From: CAVOXO01 sp963700425
GTDB lineage: Bacteria > Actinomycetota > Acidimicrobiia > Acidimicrobiales > Microtrichaceae
Direction of reading: 5' to 3'
Length of the DNA: 64,000 nt
NCBI GenBank assembly: GCA_963700425.1
Contig: CAVOXO010000001.1
Location: 248,001-312,000 of the forward strand
This document shows positions 54,081-62,845 of the stretch, piece after piece. The notes under the pieces were generated by a model. The model worked only from the letters and a program-made list of their open reading frames with translations, did not search any database and was not told the origin of the DNA. The position numbers and the translations under genes were made by a program. Positions within the stretch are counted from its first letter, which is position 1; each line of letters starts with the position of its first letter.

Positions 54081-54902
54081 TCAGTCGGCTGGTCGGTGCG
54101 TCACCTGCGAACGGCCCCGCTCGATCACCCGGGCCCGTCGTTCGGCGAGGTCGGATCCGTCGCGTCCGGCCAACCAGGCCGACGAGCGTTCGAGTTCGAG
54201 GTTCCAGGCATCGGCTCGCGTCATCCGGGCACCGTCGTGGTAGATGGATCGGATCTCCGCGACCCCCAACGGGTCGTTCTCTGCGATCTCGTGCGCCAGC
54301 CGGAGCGAGGTGGACATGAGGCTCTCGTGGGCCACGACGTGATTCACCAAACCCCACGTCAGCGCGGTGTCGGCATCGATGAAGTTGCCGGTCGTCGACA
54401 TCTCGAGTGCTCGTCGGTAGCCGATGGCCTCGGGCAGAGCGACCGTCAGTCCCCAACCCGGCATGATCCCGATGCGGGCGTGGGTGTCCGCGAAGCGGGC
54501 GTGTTCGGACGCGATGAGGAAGTCGCACGCGAGGGCGATCTCGAAGCCGCCGGTGATGGCGGCACCGTTGACGGCCCCGATCACCGGGATCGACATGGTC
54601 GGGAACGGTCCGCGGTTCTCCGAGACCACCCGGTCGAGCGCGGCGTCACCCTCGGTGCGACCGGATCGGTCCGCGGGGGCTCCCTCGGCCAGCTCGACCA
54701 GATCCAGCCCGGCGCAGAAGGCGGGATCGGCGCCGGTGAGGACGACGGCGGCAACGTCGGGATCCTCGTCGAGGGCCATCATCGTCGACCGCAGTTCCGT
54801 GCGCAGCCGGTGATCGAGGGCGTTTCGCACCCTGGGCCGGTTCAGTGTGACCGTCGCAACGGCACCGTCCCGGTCAGTGAGCAGAACGTCGTCCCCGCTC
54901 AC
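54081..54902 (-). CDS. Enoyl-CoA hydratase/isomerase (EchA-like)
   Basis: 273 residues from GTG 54902, which overlaps the upstream stop by 4 bp. Crotonase fold: PAFCAGLDLVELAEG (about 60), AVNGAAITGGFEIALACDFLIASEHARFADTHARIGIMPGWG (about 109-150, given by its ends). One acidic residue (GGFE) is present, but the second catalytic Glu of true hydratases is replaced (ADTHARIG), as in several EchA branches. It acts on an acyl-CoA, hydrating or isomerising a double bond; the substrate is unknown. Forms one transcription run with the two upstream genes on the same strand, including the acyl-CoA dehydrogenase. Confidence 0.87.
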   Translation of the reverse strand: MSGDDVLLTDRDGAVATVTLNRPRVRNALDHRLRTELRSTMMALDEDPDVAAVVLTGADPAFCAGLDLVELAEGAPADRSGRTEGDAALDRVVSENRGPFPTMSIPVIGAVNGAAITGGFEIALACDFLIASEHARFADTHARIGIMPGWGLTVALPEAIGYRRALEMSTTGNFIDADTALTWGLVNHVVAHESLMSTSLRLAHEIAENDPLGVAEIRSIYHDGARMTRADAWNLELERSSAWLAGRDGSDLAERRARVIERGRSQVTHRPAD

Positions 54903-55504
54903 TGGTCGCCCTTGTCCACCGGGGGATGGAACGTCATCGACAGGTCTCCCAGCCGCACGAGCGTCGCGGAGATCCAGCCGCCCATCGACGAGAAGTGGTC
55001 GTCGAGGATCGACCCGTCGGCCAGGCTCGCTTCGTCGAGTTCGTAGAAGCCCTCGTAGGACACCTCGATGGCGTGAGTGGCCTCGTCGAGGTCGTCGCCG
55101 AAGCTGGTCTCCACAGTGGGTCCCGACCGTCGCAGCGTCTCGGCCCCGATCGGCGGGCTCTCCAGCGGAAGCCGTTGGAGGATCGTGGCGGGATCGGGTG
55201 CCTGCGCCAGATGTTGGATCCGGAGCACGGCCTCGATCTCGATCCGCGGAGGCTCCTCCAGCTCCTCATCGATGTACCAGGAGCGATAGGACGTCTGGGA
55301 CCAGGTCGGCCATTCGAGGGTCAGGTCACATCGGATCCGCGGCGGTTCTCCTTCACCGGGGAGGCTGTAGGACGTCTCCCACGAGAGGTCGCCCAACAAC
55401 ACATCCGATCGGAAACGCTCCTCGAACGCCTGACGTTCGAGGAGCGCCTTCTCGAGCGCATCGCGGAGTGCACCGATCGCATCGGTGAACACGTGGTCCA
55501 ACAT
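54899..55504 (-). CDS. Protein of unknown function between crotonase and acyl-CoA dehydrogenase
   Basis: 201 residues from ATG 55504. N-terminal helix LRDALEKALLERQAFEERFRSDV followed by beta-rich sequence with a repeated strand pattern (RIRCDLTLEWPTWSQTSYRSW; PRIEIEAVLRIQHLA; THAIEVSYEGFYELDEASLADG). I see no known motif, signal peptide or membrane segment. It is locked between the acyl-CoA dehydrogenase (41 bp upstream) and the crotonase (4-bp overlap), so a role in the same acyl-CoA pathway is likely but not shown. Confidence 0.72.
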   Translation of the reverse strand: MLDHVFTDAIGALRDALEKALLERQAFEERFRSDVLLGDLSWETSYSLPGEGEPPRIRCDLTLEWPTWSQTSYRSWYIDEELEEPPRIEIEAVLRIQHLAQAPDPATILQRLPLESPPIGAETLRRSGPTVETSFGDDLDEATHAIEVSYEGFYELDEASLADGSILDDHFSSMGGWISATLVRLGDLSMTFHPPVDKGDQ

Positions 55505-55545
55505 CGCGGTCAGGCTAGCTGTCGCCCGGACGACTCCGGGCTGGA

Positions 55546-57349
55546 TCAGACGCTGGCGAGGCCTTCGGGGGTGATGTTGTAGAGATCCCCGACCCCGGTG
55601 GTCACCGAGGACAGCAGACCGGCGGCCTGGGGGAGGATCTGTGTGGCGTAGAAGCGGGCCGTCGTGATCTTGGCGCCGAGGTACTCGGTGTCGTCGGAGC
55701 CGCCGTCGAGCTCCTCGCGGGCTCCGAGGGCGAGTCGGGCCGACAGCCAACCGCCGGTGACGATCCCGAACATGCGCAGATACGGCGTCGCACCGGACAG
55801 GGCTTCGACCGGGTCGGCGAGTCCGTTCTCGAAGATCCACTTGGTGGCGGTGTCGAGCACCTCGATGCCCGCCTCGAGCTGAGCCCGGATCGGGGCGAAG
55901 TCGTCCCCGGCGGCTTCGAGCTCCTTGAGCGTGGCCCGCATGTTGTCGAGGTGGTCGTTGACCACGCCGCCCATTCTCATGGGGAGTTTGCGGCCCACCA
56001 GGTCCATGGCCTGGATGCCGTTGGTGCCCTCGTAGATCGGGGCGATCCGCATGTCGCGGAAGTGCTGGGCGACCCCCGACTCCTCGATGTATCCCATCCC
56101 TCCGAAGACCTGTACGGCGAGGGAGGTGACCTCCATCCCCACGTCGGTGCACCAGGCCTTGGTGACCGGGGTCAGCAGGTCGGCGATCTCGGACCAGCGT
56201 TCCTTCTCCTCGGGATCGTCGTGGGCCCGGGCGAAGTCGATGGCAGCCGCGTTGTAGGCGATGAGAGCCGCGCATGGCTTCGACCTGGGAGCGCATGGTG
56301 AGGAGCATCCGCCGGACGTCCGCATGGGCGATGATGAGCGCCGGCTCGTGGCTGTCGCTGCCGATCTCCCGCCCCTGTCGACGCTCCTGAGCGTAGTGGA
56401 GAGCCTTCTGGTAGGCGGCGTCACCGATGGCGGCCCCCTGGATCCCCACGGCGAGGCGGGCGCTGTTCATCATGGTGAACATCGCCCGCATGCCTTGGCC
56501 TTCCTCGCCGACCAGATATCCCACGGCGCCGTCGGCGTCGCCGTAGGCGAGCACGCAGGTCGGCGAGGCGTGGATGCCCATCTTGTGTTCGATCGACACG
56601 CAGGTCACGTCGTTGCGATCGCCGATCGATCCGTCGTCGTTCACGAGGAACTTCGGAACGATGAACAACGAGATCCCCTTGGTGCCGGGGGGCGCTCCGG
56701 GGATGCGGGCCAGCACCAGGTGGATGATGTTCTCGGCCATGTCGTGTTCGCCGAAGCTGATGTAGATCTTGGTGCCGGAGATCAGGTAGGTGCCGTCGCC
56801 CTGCGGTTCGGCCTTCGTGGTGCACAGACCGACGTCGGAGCCGGCCTGCGGCTCGGTGAGGTTCATGGTTCCGGTCCACTCGCCGGTCACGAGCTTGCGG
56901 AGATAGGTCTCCTTCTGTTCCTCGGTGCCCCACGCCTGGAGTGCCTCGATGGCGCCGGTGGTGAGTCCGGGACACATGGTCAAGGCGCCGTTCGCGGCCG
57001 TCTCGAACTCGAGGGCCGCCGAGAACACCGCCTCGGGGAAGCCCGCACCCCCGTACTCGGGTTCGGCGTTGAGGCCCTGCCAACCCGCGGCCACGAACTT
57101 GGCGTAGGCCTCCTTGAACCCCGTGGGCGTGGTGACGACCCCGTCGGTGAGGTTGAGGCCCTCGACGTCGCCCGATCGATTCAGAGGTCCGAAGACCTCG
57201 TTGACGAACCGACCCTGCTCCTCGAGCACCGACACGACGGTGTCGTAGTCGGCGTGTGCGTAGTGCTCCGTGGCGGCGAGCTGGTCGAGCTCGCCGATGT
57301 GGCGGAGGGTGAAGAGTGCGTCCTTGATGGGGGCCCGGTAGTCAGACAT
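55546..57349 (-). CDS. FadE5-type acyl-CoA dehydrogenase (one frameshift)
   Basis: About 600 residues after repair of a shift near 56270. N-terminal MSDYRAPIKDALFTLRHIGELDQL. ACAD motifs: MCPGLTTGAIEAL, FAD loop WTGTMNLTEPQAGSDVG (about 158-174), SGTKIYISFGEHDM, and CVSIEHKMGIHASPTCVL. After the shift come FGGMGYIEESGVAQHFRDMRIAPIYEGTNGIQ, with the catalytic Glu. It oxidises acyl-CoA, with electrons passed to ETF; the ETF partner could be the one at 16572/19119 or a housekeeping ETF. A palindrome upstream at 57359 suggests TetR-type control. Confidence 0.9.
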
Positions 57350-57358
57350 GGCCAGAGG

Positions 57359-57372
57359 TTACCGACCGGTAA
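57359..57372. promoter_or_regulatory. TetR-like operator upstream of acyl-CoA dehydrogenase
   Basis: TTACCGACCGGTAA has perfect inverted half-sites TTACCG/CGGTAA around a 2-bp centre; with one flanking base each it is GTTACCGACCGGTAAC. It lies 10 bp upstream of the dehydrogenase ATG. The pattern is different from the KstR-like sites, so a separate regulator is inferred. Confidence 0.58.
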
Positions 57373-57410
57373 CAACCGACACCACCCGCGGCCGGGCAGC
57401 GGTGCGAACG

Positions 57411-57446
57411 CGACAGAACCCGGGGTTGGCGCCCCGGGTTCTGTCG
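57411..57446 (-). terminator. Hairpin terminator after lipoprotein gene
   Basis: Perfect 15-bp inverted repeat (57411-57425 with 57432-57446) and a 6-base loop, lying 18 bp beyond the stop of the minus-strand lipoprotein gene. There is no T-run, as is common in high-G+C genomes. It probably isolates the dehydrogenase operon from read-through. Confidence 0.7.
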
Positions 57447-57463
57447 TCTAGCTCACTGCGTTG

Positions 57464-58366
57464 TCAGCCGAAGGTGTAGGCGGTCGTGTGTTGACCGTCC
57501 ACACCTCCGTTGGTGAAGTTGTTGCTGAACGTCTTGGTACCGGTGCCGAGCGAGAAGATCGCTCCGCCGCCGATGTCCGGTGGGACCGACAATGTCGGGA
57601 TGGCCACCGCGGGGAACGGGGTCGACCCGACGACTCCGTCGATGATGTCGGCGAGAGCGCCGCTTGATCCGACCCCGACATACATCGCGCTTCCGACCAC
57701 ATCGTCGCTCGAGATGTTCAGGTTGTTCAGAATGCCGGTGAAGACCGTGGCGAACAGGTTGAAGAACCCGAGGTTTCCGATTGCTGCCACGATCGCCGAG
57801 ACGATGGCATTGGGGTCGCTGGGCACCGAGGTCTGCGCGAGCGTGGCATTGAGTGCCGAGACGATCGCCGGCGCCATGGCATCGGCGATGTTGTTGACGT
57901 TGGCGGCGAGGATGCCGTCATCCTCGACCTTCCAGGCCCACACGCCCGCGATTTCGAGCTTCGCTCCTTGAGCGAGATCGAGGATGTCGGGCATGTTGAT
58001 TCCGGTGAAGGGCACCGACCCCTGCTCGTTCGGCAGGTAGGTATGGCTCTGGCCCTCGCCGGGGCCCTGCTCGAAGATGCCGTTCCAGTGGTTGGCGCCG
58101 ATCGAGACCTGCGCTGAGGCGGAGTTGGGAACACCCATCTCCACCTGGAAGCCGATGTTGATCACCTTCGGCTCGTCCTTGTAGGGACACACGAGGAAAC
58201 AACCGTCGTTGCTCGTGTTGATGGTGACCGTGGTTGCCTTGAAGGTTCGGCTCGCCTGTGGCGGACCTGCATAGGGCGGCGGCGGCGTACACGCCGCCGA
58301 GAAGATGGCGAGTGTCGATACGGCGGCGATTGCTACCGCGGATCGACGCATCCTGAGTGCTCTCAT
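57464..58366 (-). CDS. Predicted lipoprotein, paralogue A
   Basis: 300 residues. Signal peptide MRALRMRRSAVAIAAVSTLAIFSAAC with lipobox FSAAC (Cys about residue 26), followed by a Pro-rich linker. The mature part begins SRTFKATTVTINTSNDG, then GFQVEMGVPNSASAQVS, a region of repeated hydrophobic helices (NNIADAMAPAIVSALNATL; IVSAIVAAIGNLGFFNLFATVF), and ends in FGTGTK-type beta sequence. The same order occurs in the protein at 59136. No known domain. Extracellular, anchored in the membrane. Confidence 0.75.
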   Translation of the reverse strand: MRALRMRRSAVAIAAVSTLAIFSAACTPPPPYAGPPQASRTFKATTVTINTSNDGCFLVCPYKDEPKVINIGFQVEMGVPNSASAQVSIGANHWNGIFEQGPGEGQSHTYLPNEQGSVPFTGINMPDILDLAQGAKLEIAGVWAWKVEDDGILAANVNNIADAMAPAIVSALNATLAQTSVPSDPNAIVSAIVAAIGNLGFFNLFATVFTGILNNLNISSDDVVGSAMYVGVGSSGALADIIDGVVGSTPFPAVAIPTLSVPPDIGGGAIFSLGTGTKTFSNNFTNGGVDGQHTTAYTFG

Positions 58367-58492
58367 GGGTTCTCTTCCTTCCGGGTCACCCAGCAGTCCC
58401 GCCTGTGGCGCCCCTCAGCTTGTTGACGTGGCTGTCGTCACAGTAACCCCAAATTGTCCGGGACTCCAGCATCGGTGCCGGTGTCGGGTGAT

Positions 58493-59143
58493 TCAGCTCA
58501 CGCCCGACCGGCGAGTCGAACCGGGTCTCGGCGACATCACGGCCAGTGAGTACCGGGAGGGGAGGGCATCGCGCCGAACCGAGATGATCTCGCGACCCGG
58601 CTGGACCGCCGGTCGCGGCGATGAACAGCCTTCACCCCAGAACTCGCCGCAGGCCGCGAGGTCCGATGCCACCGCGGCGAGTCCCCACAACCGTGCGCCG
58701 TCGGATACGCCCGCCTCACCGGTGCCGGGTCGAGGCCCGACGATCTCGATGACGGCGGTGGTCACCACGACGAACGCCTGGGTCACCTCGGCGTCTCCGA
58801 TCCGGGCCTCACGGGTGCGGGCCACGGCGACGTCGGCCGCCACCACCGAGGCGAGTGTCGCGTCGAGGTCGGGGGTCATCACCACCACATGGTCGAACCC
58901 GTCGACTCCGTTCGGGTGACAGACGGGATCGCCGTTCGGGGGCGGGTCCACGTGGGTCGCGATGCCCGCGAACGACCCGCCGGCATCGGCGGCGAATCCC
59001 AGCGACGGTGGTCGGTCGGCATCGAACTCGAGCCGCAGACCGCCGAGTCGGATCGACCCGTCGCCCACGACGAAACCGGCCGACGCCCAGGCGTCGACCG
59101 GTTCGTCGAGTCGGATCGAGGTCAGGACCGGGTGGTCAGGCAA
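58493..59143 (-). CDS. Glyoxalase-like (VOC) domain protein
   Basis: 216 residues from TTG 59143, overlapping the upstream paralogue B stop by 8 bp. FDHVVVMTPDLDATLASVVAADV (about 84-106) and VTQAFVVVTTAVIEIVGPRPG are VOC strand patterns. The first 80 residues have a second, weaker VOC-like half. It has no metal ligand set that I can identify with certainty. Function unknown. It sits between the two paralogous secreted proteins, on the same strand. Confidence 0.72.
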   Translation of the reverse strand: MPDHPVLTSIRLDEPVDAWASAGFVVGDGSIRLGGLRLEFDADRPPSLGFAADAGGSFAGIATHVDPPPNGDPVCHPNGVDGFDHVVVMTPDLDATLASVVAADVAVARTREARIGDAEVTQAFVVVTTAVIEIVGPRPGTGEAGVSDGARLWGLAAVASDLAACGEFWGEGCSSPRPAVQPGREIISVRRDALPSRYSLAVMSPRPGSTRRSGVS

Positions 59144-60014
59144 GCTGAGGCTTGTACGACACCCGGTAGTCGGTGAAACCGTCGGTGAAGGTCAGCCTGT
59201 AGCCCGCCGCGTCGGTGATACCGAGATGGATGGGCAGGCCGTCGGGGAACGGCGAGTCCGGCTGGTTGATGAGAATCGTGTTGATGAGGCCGATCGCCCC
59301 CGGGAGCAGCCCGCCGAGTATCGATGCGAAGGCTCCGCCGGCGGGGATGAAGATCTGGGGCACGATCGCCACGATGTCGTCGGGGTTGCCGAGGCCGGCG
59401 ATGAAGCCTTCGATGGCACCGCCGACGGTGGAGAGGGCGGGCCCGAGCGCACCCGCGATCAGATCGAGCAGGGCTTCAGGGGTGGAGGGAACGGCCCCCG
59501 AGGCGAGGGTGCTGTTGAGGGCGGTCTTCATGATGCCGGCCACGCCGTTCCACAGAGTGGGAGGTCCACCGGGGAACAACTGATCCTGTTCGTACATCAC
59601 ATCGAGCGTTCCCAGGATCTCGACCGGGGTGCCTCCACCGGCGAGGTCGGTGATGTCGGGTAGGACGACGTCGGGAAACGCGACCGTGCCCATGTTGGCC
59701 TTGATCGGGCACACGTTCTTGTCGGTCTCGTTGGCCTTGCAGATGATGCTCGGGTAGGTCGACACCAACCACGCCTGAGCGGAGTTGGCCTCACCGATCG
59801 TCACCCGGAAGGCGACCCGCATCATGTAGGGCTCGTCGAATCCGTCCCAGTCGGGGAATTCGGCGTCATTGCTCTGGTTGATCGTCTGGAGTGACGTGGC
59901 GACGCTCTTCCAGGTGCGGCTGGCGGCCGGGGGTGGCACGCATGCCACCGCCGCGAGCAGCGAAGCGATGGCGGCGACGGCGACAGCAGTTCGGCGCACG
60001 TGAAGTTTGGACAT
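59136..60014 (-). CDS. Secreted/lipoprotein paralogue B
   Basis: 292 residues from ATG 60014. Signal peptide RRTAVAVAAIASLLAAVAC with lipobox-type AVAC (Cys about 23). It has the same module order as paralogue A: SRTWKSVATSLQTINQSND near the start, VAFRVTIGEANSAQAWLV, then helices GIMKTALNSTLASG, LLDLIAGALGPALSTVGGAIEGF, and a final YRLTFTDGFTDYRVSY. The strong similarity in order and motifs, with low identity, points to an old duplication. No known domain. Unknown function. Confidence 0.75.
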   Translation of the reverse strand: MSKLHVRRTAVAVAAIASLLAAVACVPPPAASRTWKSVATSLQTINQSNDAEFPDWDGFDEPYMMRVAFRVTIGEANSAQAWLVSTYPSIICKANETDKNVCPIKANMGTVAFPDVVLPDITDLAGGGTPVEILGTLDVMYEQDQLFPGGPPTLWNGVAGIMKTALNSTLASGAVPSTPEALLDLIAGALGPALSTVGGAIEGFIAGLGNPDDIVAIVPQIFIPAGGAFASILGGLLPGAIGLINTILINQPDSPFPDGLPIHLGITDAAGYRLTFTDGFTDYRVSYKPQLA

Positions 60015-60135
60015 GACACACCCTCCGGTGAGAAGCGGCCCCCGCGGACCTAGAACCAGAACCCTACTGCGGGCTATCGACCACAATCCACGATGGGGTT
60101 GAGCAGAAACGTCGACGAGTCGATATCGTCCCGCC

Positions 60136-60828
60136 GTGCCCTGGCTCGAACTCGATGATCCGAGAGATCAACGCGCCCTCCAGGTCTCCGCCGTCGTGGT
60201 CGCGTGCTACGTCGGCGCATCGATGATGGCGAACATCATGTCGCTGCGTTCGGTCGTGGTGATGGGGCTCGTGGTGGATGCCGGCACCCTGGCCTATCCG
60301 TTGACCTTCACCCTGCGCGACGTCGTGCACAAGGTGGGGGGCGCACGCCTGGCCCGTACGACGATCTTCGTCTCCGCGGGACTCAACCTGCTGATGGCGC
60401 TGGGACTACGTCTGGCCGGCGCGCTGACCCCCGACCCTGCGGTCGGTCCGCAGCAGGAGTTCGTCAGCGTGCTCTCGTTCACGGGTCAGATCGTCGTCGC
60501 CTCGATCGTCGCCCAGGTGGTGGCCGAGCTCGTCGACACCGAGGTGTACCGCCGCTACGTCGCTCGTTTCGGGCATCGATACCAGTTCGGCCGGGTGCTG
60601 GCGTCGAACGCCGTGTCGGTACCTCTCGACAGCGTGATCTTCACCTGTCTCGCCTTCGCGGGGACCGACATCGCTCCGTCGATCCCCGCGATCATCTGGG
60701 CGAACATCGTGATCAAGGGACTCACCTCGCTGGCGACGTGGCCGCTGATCTACTCGGTTCCGGATTCTCCGTGGAAGGATCGGTCGGGATCGTCGTCGAC
60801 CGAGTCGGTGGCGTCGGGGCGCGGTTGA
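60136..60828 (+). CDS. VUT-family (YhhQ-like) membrane transporter
   Basis: 230 residues from GTG 60136. Six or so membrane helices; conserved MANIMSLRSVVVMGLVVDAGTLAYPLTFTLRDVVHKVGG (about 34-72) and FTGQIVVASIVAQVVAELVDTEVYRRY (about 115-141) are those of the VUT/YhhQ family, including queuosine precursor uptake proteins. No preQ1 riboswitch is apparent in the 120-bp leader. The substrate may be a purine-like queuosine precursor or a vitamin-type compound. Confidence 0.86.
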   Translation: MPWLELDDPRDQRALQVSAVVVACYVGASMMANIMSLRSVVVMGLVVDAGTLAYPLTFTLRDVVHKVGGARLARTTIFVSAGLNLLMALGLRLAGALTPDPAVGPQQEFVSVLSFTGQIVVASIVAQVVAELVDTEVYRRYVARFGHRYQFGRVLASNAVSVPLDSVIFTCLAFAGTDIAPSIPAIIWANIVIKGLTSLATWPLIYSVPDSPWKDRSGSSSTESVASGRG

Positions 60829-60840
60829 GAGCGCCGCGGT

Positions 60841-60930
60841 TCAGGAGTTGCGGCCCGCGTTGGGCTTGCGACCGTGGTTCGCCTTCTTGCGGCGTGCGTT
60901 GGTCTTCTTCTTGGAGGTCCGCTTCGACAT
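60841..60930 (-). CDS. bL37-like mini ribosomal protein
   Basis: 29-residue, extremely basic peptide from ATG 60930 to TGA 60841; too small for most gene callers. It has a Ser/Lys-rich start followed by KKTNARRKKANHGRKPNA. The KANHGRKPNA block matches the tail of the actinobacterial 50S protein bL37, a tiny rRNA-binding protein known from mycobacteria. It faces the VUT gene, with 12 bp between the two stops. If confirmed, it is part of the large ribosomal subunit near the peptidyl transferase region. A free basic peptide is the alternative. Confidence 0.72.
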   Translation of the reverse strand: MSKRTSKKKTNARRKKANHGRKPNAGRNS

Positions 60931-60993
60931 AGGGACGGGAGGCTAACCCGAACCCCTAGCGTGTGTCAGGTCTGCGACCCAGGAGGAGGACCC

Positions 60994-61996
60994 TTGCCCG
61001 ACAGTCCCGCGAGCATCGACGGCGACGACACCGCCTCGGTATCGGACGTGTCTGACGCGGCGGACGCGTCCGAGGCACCGGAGAACGAGGACCGGAACCT
61101 CGTCGGTGACGTGACGCGGTGGGCCGATGACCTCCAGCGCAGGAACCCCGTGCTCGGATTCGTCCACGGGGTCATCAAGAAATACGGAGACGACCGGGGC
61201 GGGCAACAGGCGGCGTTGTTGACCTACTACGGGTTCTTCAGCCTGTTCCCGCTGTTGATGGTGGCCTTCACGATCTTGGCGTACGTGCTCGACGGTAACC
61301 CCGATCTGCAGGAGAGCATCGCCGACACCGTGACCGAGCGGCTCCCCATCCCCGGTCTCGACGTGAACCAGATCAGCGGTTCGGGTGTGGCGCTGGTCGT
61401 CGGAACGCTCCTCGCCCTGTGGGCGGGTCTCGGTGCCACACAGGTTGCTCAGGACGCCATGAATCTGGTCTGGGACACTCCGCGGCGTCGATCATCCCTC
61501 CTTCCTCATCAAGAAGTTGCGGGGGTTGGCCACCCTGGTCGTCGTCGCCGCCGGGATCGTCGCGGCGACCGCCGCCGGTTCGGTGGCCTCGCTCGTCGAT
61601 TCGGGTTCACGGTTGGTCGGCCTCGTGGCTGCTCTGATCGTCAACGTCGCCGTGGTCGGGGGGCTGTTCCAGGTTCTCACCACCGAGAAGCTGAGCGCGA
61701 GGGCGGTCCTGCCGGGCGCGGCGGTCGTGGGCGTCGGCTGGACGGTCCTGCAGTCGATCGCCACCTGGTACACCGCTCGCCTCGTCGACAACGCCAACAA
61801 GACGTACGGAACGTTCGCGGTCGTCATCGGGCTGTTGTCCTGGATCTATCTGCAATCCCAGGTCTTCATGTACGGGGCAGAGGTGTCCACCGTGAGCGAG
61901 CGCGGGCTCTGGCCGCGGGCGATCGACCGCGACCGGCCGACCGAGGCCGACGAGCGGGTCGCTGAAGCGAAGGCCAGGCGCTTCAAGCTGAAGTGA
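60994..61996 (+). CDS. YihY/UPF0761 membrane protein (one frameshift)
   Basis: About 333 residues after repair of a shift near 61487. Starts at TTG 60994 behind a perfect AGGAGGA. The acidic N-terminus is followed by RNPVLGFVHGVIKKYGDDRGGQQAALLTYYGFFSLFPLLMVAF, the YihY signature. Further helices follow (GSGVALVVGTLLALWAGLGATQ; LVGLVAALIVNVAVVGGLF; WTVLQSIATWYTARLVDNANKTYGTFAVVIGLLSWIYLQSQ). The family has been called ribonuclease BN or an envelope transporter, neither proven. The last ~40 residues are basic. Confidence 0.87.
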
Positions 61997-62123
61997 CCGG
62001 GATCCCTGCCCGGGGGAGGTGATCACGGGTCTCGGCGAGCAACGTCGGGAGCACCGTGCGCTGTGGGTCCGGACCCTCGTCGAGTGAGCCACCGATCCGC
62101 ACGAATCCCCTAGTGTCTCGGCG

Positions 62124-62798
62124 ATGATGATGTCCCGCCACCGCCTTGTTCCCCTGTCGTTCGCGGCAGTCGTACTGCTCGTCACGGCGTGTCTCCCCGC
62201 CGCCCCCGCCGCCGGCCGGCCGGGTCCGGTGCGCAGGGTCCTGGTTCTCGGTGACTCCATCACCTTCGGGGCGTTCGGATCGACCCCTTCGGTGAAGCCG
62301 GATCTCGAGGCCATGATGAGGGACCGCCGTCTCGAGGTGCGGGTCATCGGCTTTCCGGCGTCGACGCCCCTCGGCACCTGGGACGGGGTGCCGTGGTCGG
62401 ACAAGATGCTCTACAGCGTCAAGGCGTGGGACCCCGACATGATCGTCATCCAGTCGATCCTCTACCCGGGCGGTCAGGATCCCTCGACCCACGACACCTA
62501 CCGGGCCAGGGTCTCCGAACTGATCGACATCGCGCAGTCACGGGGAGCTCACACCTACCTGGTGCGACACGCCCGCCCGCCTCGCGAACCGGAGGGCTCG
62601 GAGCTGGTGATCGCCGAGATGCTCCAGGCCGACGCGGCCGCAGGGCGCGGCGTGGAGACGATCCCGCTCGACGCATGGCTCGGCTCGTGTACATCTCCCT
62701 ACGTCGACGACGGCTGGCACCTGTCCGCCAACGGACAGAAGTGCCATGCCGCCGCGGTGTCGGCGGCCGCCGACCAGTTGATCCAGGCCGTCGGTTGA
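62124..62798 (+). CDS. Secreted SGNH-type hydrolase
   Basis: 224 residues with signal peptide ending at lipobox-like VTAC (Cys about 23). Block I: LVLGDSITFGAFG (Ser about 46). Block V: DDGWHLSANGQKCHA (Asp/His, about 194-202). The IQSILYPGGQD region lies where the Asn of block III is usual, but the Asn is not evident, so the oxyanion site may differ. SGNH hydrolases are esterases or lipases; substrate unknown. It is convergent with the thioredoxin gene, and the shared terminator overlaps its stop. Confidence 0.85.
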   Translation: MMMSRHRLVPLSFAAVVLLVTACLPAAPAAGRPGPVRRVLVLGDSITFGAFGSTPSVKPDLEAMMRDRRLEVRVIGFPASTPLGTWDGVPWSDKMLYSVKAWDPDMIVIQSILYPGGQDPSTHDTYRARVSELIDIAQSRGAHTYLVRHARPPREPEGSELVIAEMLQADAAAGRGVETIPLDAWLGSCTSPYVDDGWHLSANGQKCHAAAVSAAADQLIQAVG

Positions 62799-62823
62799 TC
62801 GAGCCGGCTCGATCAACCGACGG
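62788..62823. terminator. Bidirectional terminator between convergent genes
   Basis: Perfect 36-bp palindrome, 18 bases in each arm and no loop, overlapping the stop of the SGNH gene and ending 22 bp before the stop of the TlpA gene. It would form a hairpin in transcripts from either side. Confidence 0.75.
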
Positions 62824-62845
62824 TCCACGTCGATGTGGGTGGCGG

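Noticed and set aside
60020..60135. preQ1 riboswitch before the VUT transporter
   Set aside because: No small C-rich/A-rich pseudoknot pattern seen; the leader looks like a plain promoter.
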